From assembly GCA_944322725.1 (NCBI GenBank), contig CALUPU010000004.1:1-64000 (forward strand): a stretch of 64,000 nucleotides of DNA, read 5' to 3'. The notes under the pieces are model-generated. The model was given only the letters and a program-made list of their open reading frames with translations. It ran no database searches and was not told the origin of the DNA. Source of the DNA: Candidatus Gastranaerophilales bacterium. GTDB lineage: Bacteria > Cyanobacteriota > Vampirovibrionia > Gastranaerophilales > Gastranaerophilaceae. Positions 62,734 through 64,000 of this stretch are shown here, piece after piece. Position numbers and translations under genes: made by a program. Numbering within the stretch: the stretch's first letter is position 1; each line of letters opens with the position of its first letter.

Positions 62734-64000
62734 ATGTTCAGATTTATAAAAGCTGAAAATATAGAAAAGTCTTCTCAAGATTATAATTCCGGTAAAAAAT
62801 TGACTATCGGTCAAACCGGCAAGACTTTTGGTATAAGTATATTCGGTAACGGTTTTGCTATAGATGAAGCTTTTGAAGATATTCTAAAAGATTACGATAC
62901 AGACAATAACAACATTCTGGACGAAAATGAAGTGCAGGCTTTTAAAAAAGCTGTATCAGATGCAGCCGGTGATGATAATATTCTTGATGAAAAAGAATTG
63001 AACAGATTGTTTACTAAATCCGAAAAAACTACAGAGTTTTCGGAAAAATCATCAGCGTTGTTTAAGGCGCTTGTTGTTACTCTGCAAAATGGAGCAGAAA
63101 ATCTGAAAGTTTACACCCACGGCGAAGACAGAAGTATTTCTTCAATAAAAGAGGATGGTTCCGGTGTGCGTGCATCTTTATTTAAAATTCGCAGCAGCAA
63201 TGATGACGGTTACAGAGTTGAAATTTTTTCGCAAGGTGGTAAAAGAAAAGAACTGATTACATGTACGAATTGTGATTTGCGTGAAGGTTCAGATATTTCA
63301 CCTAAAGAGGGAAATTTTACTTCACACGTCATATATGATGATTCTGGTAAAGTCAAGGAACAGTCCGGTATTTATCACGGTGATGAAAGAATTAATCCGT
63401 ATACGGAACATACGTTTTTTGAATACTCTGAAAACGGAAAGCTTGTAAAAAAATATAACACTCACAACAACATGAAGTCTGATTATAGAATGTCTGAAAT
63501 TACCCGTTACGGTGAGAATGACAATATTATTGAAAAATATATTTCTACACAAAAAAACGGATTGAACAGAACGGAATTAATGAAATACAACAGTGACGGA
63601 GGAACAATAATCAGCAAAAAGATAAAAAAAGAAAAACAGGATGTTGTTATTATCGAAGAATATGAAGGTGCTAATCTGGACAACAGACTGGATTTTCTTC
63701 CCTCCAAAACAAGTGTCTACGACAAAAAAACAGGAGAACTTAAATCTGTTGTAACAAATAAATTTGACGAACAGGGTATTTTAGTCGGTAAAATTGTAGA
63801 GGATAAAATAAATAATACAACTAAAGAATATGAATACGGTGCGCCTGATTCGGTTATCGAAAATGCATCGCAGGGCGGTATAGGTAATTGCTTCTTTCTT
63901 GAAACAATAAACTCTTTGAATACTGTTAATGAAGGTCAAAAAATTATTAATAATGCAATTACTAAGGATACGATAACAGATGAAAACGGCGCTACGCAGA
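62734..64000 (+). CDS. EF-hand protein with calpain-like cysteine protease domain (3' end outside the window)
   Basis: Open to the window edge: 422 codons without stop. Residues 55-66 (DTDNNNILDENE) form a canonical EF-hand calcium loop, with a second, weaker acidic loop near 80. Residues 140-360 are a Lys/Glu-rich, beta-repeat-like region (HVIYDDSGKVKEQ, FFEYSENGKLVKK). From about 378 the sequence SQGGIGNCFFLETINSLN matches the active-site region of calpain-type (C2) proteases (Q-G-x-x-G-x-C), with Cys386 as nucleophile and the Gln forming the oxyanion hole. The catalytic His and Asn would lie beyond 64000. No classical signal peptide. Calcium-controlled proteolysis or secretion as effector is plausible. 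Confidence 0.7.
   Translation, partial: MFRFIKAENIEKSSQDYNSGKKLTIGQTGKTFGISIFGNGFAIDEAFEDILKDYDTDNNNILDENEVQAFKKAVSDAAGDDNILDEKELNRLFTKSEKTTEFSEKSSALFKALVVTLQNGAENLKVYTHGEDRSISSIKEDGSGVRASLFKIRSSNDDGYRVEIFSQGGKRKELITCTNCDLREGSDISPKEGNFTSHVIYDDSGKVKEQSGIYHGDERINPYTEHTFFEYSENGKLVKKYNTHNNMKSDYRMSEITRYGENDNIIEKYISTQKNGLNRTELMKYNSDGGTIISKKIKKEKQDVVIIEEYEGANLDNRLDFLPSKTSVYDKKTGELKSVVTNKFDEQGILVGKIVEDKINNTTKEYEYGAPDSVIENASQGGIGNCFFLETINSLNTVNEGQKIINNAITKDTITDENGATQ

Overview
The window is an AT-rich bacterial chromosome segment with tightly packed genes on both strands. It comes from a diderm cell: it carries a Kdo transferase (LPS core), an LptF/G-type permease, a TolC-type channel, an MlaA-type protein, Lgt with a lipoprotein, and UppP. 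Together with several unfamiliar families (short membrane proteins with Lys-rich linkers, EF-hand proteins, a small coiled-coil protein starting MGLAASQARLL) this best fits a gut Gastranaerophilales (Vampirovibrionia/Melainabacteria, non-photosynthetic relatives of Cyanobacteria). The assignment rests on recall of these families, not on a search.

Layout. 1-7.9 kb: end of an upstream gene, gap, a LeuC-type dehydratase, then a three-gene glutamate synthase in which the usual GltB domains are split and the last one is fused to GltD. 7.9-14.1 kb: a coiled-coil protein, lysA, the diadenylate cyclase cdaA with an aldolase, a glycosyltransferase-like protein, a STAS protein and tyrA. 14.1-19.4 kb: a tripartite efflux system (TolC, MarR, EmrA, EmrB) followed by an acyl-ACP thioesterase. 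19.5-28.4 kb: TPR proteins, membrane proteins, waaA, an ATPase-TPR protein and rsmG. 28.4-32.5 kb: an AT-rich gap, two plsC-like acyltransferases, thrC and hom. 32.7-44.0 kb: a large Gln/Ala-rich protein, lgt, a TPR lipoprotein, two stand-alone ClpX-type zinc fingers, ruvX, uppP, queD, a TPR protein and an Lpt-type permease. 44.1-46.2 kb: a second MarR-MFS pair with tandem operators.

46.2-51.4 kb holds a probable Trp-Trp leader peptide with a mutually exclusive RNA structure, a membrane protein, a GH32-fold protein lacking its catalytic Asp, tRNA-Thr(CGU) and an internally repeated protein. 51.5-57.3 kb: thioredoxin-peroxiredoxin, then a zinc-homeostasis locus (ZIP transporter, P1B ATPase, divergent SmtB-type repressor) with three operators, and an acetyltransferase. 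57.4-64.0 kb: an MlaA-alpha/beta-hydrolase fusion, a restriction-modification cassette (HNH nuclease plus two related m5C methyltransferases), and an EF-hand/calpain-like protein that runs off the window end.

Regulation is unusually readable. There are several good sigma70-type promoters, MarR and SmtB operators at informative positions, two candidate leaderless transcripts, and a recurring tandem 10-bp direct repeat in five intergenic regions that resembles a PhoB/RpaB-class response-regulator box.
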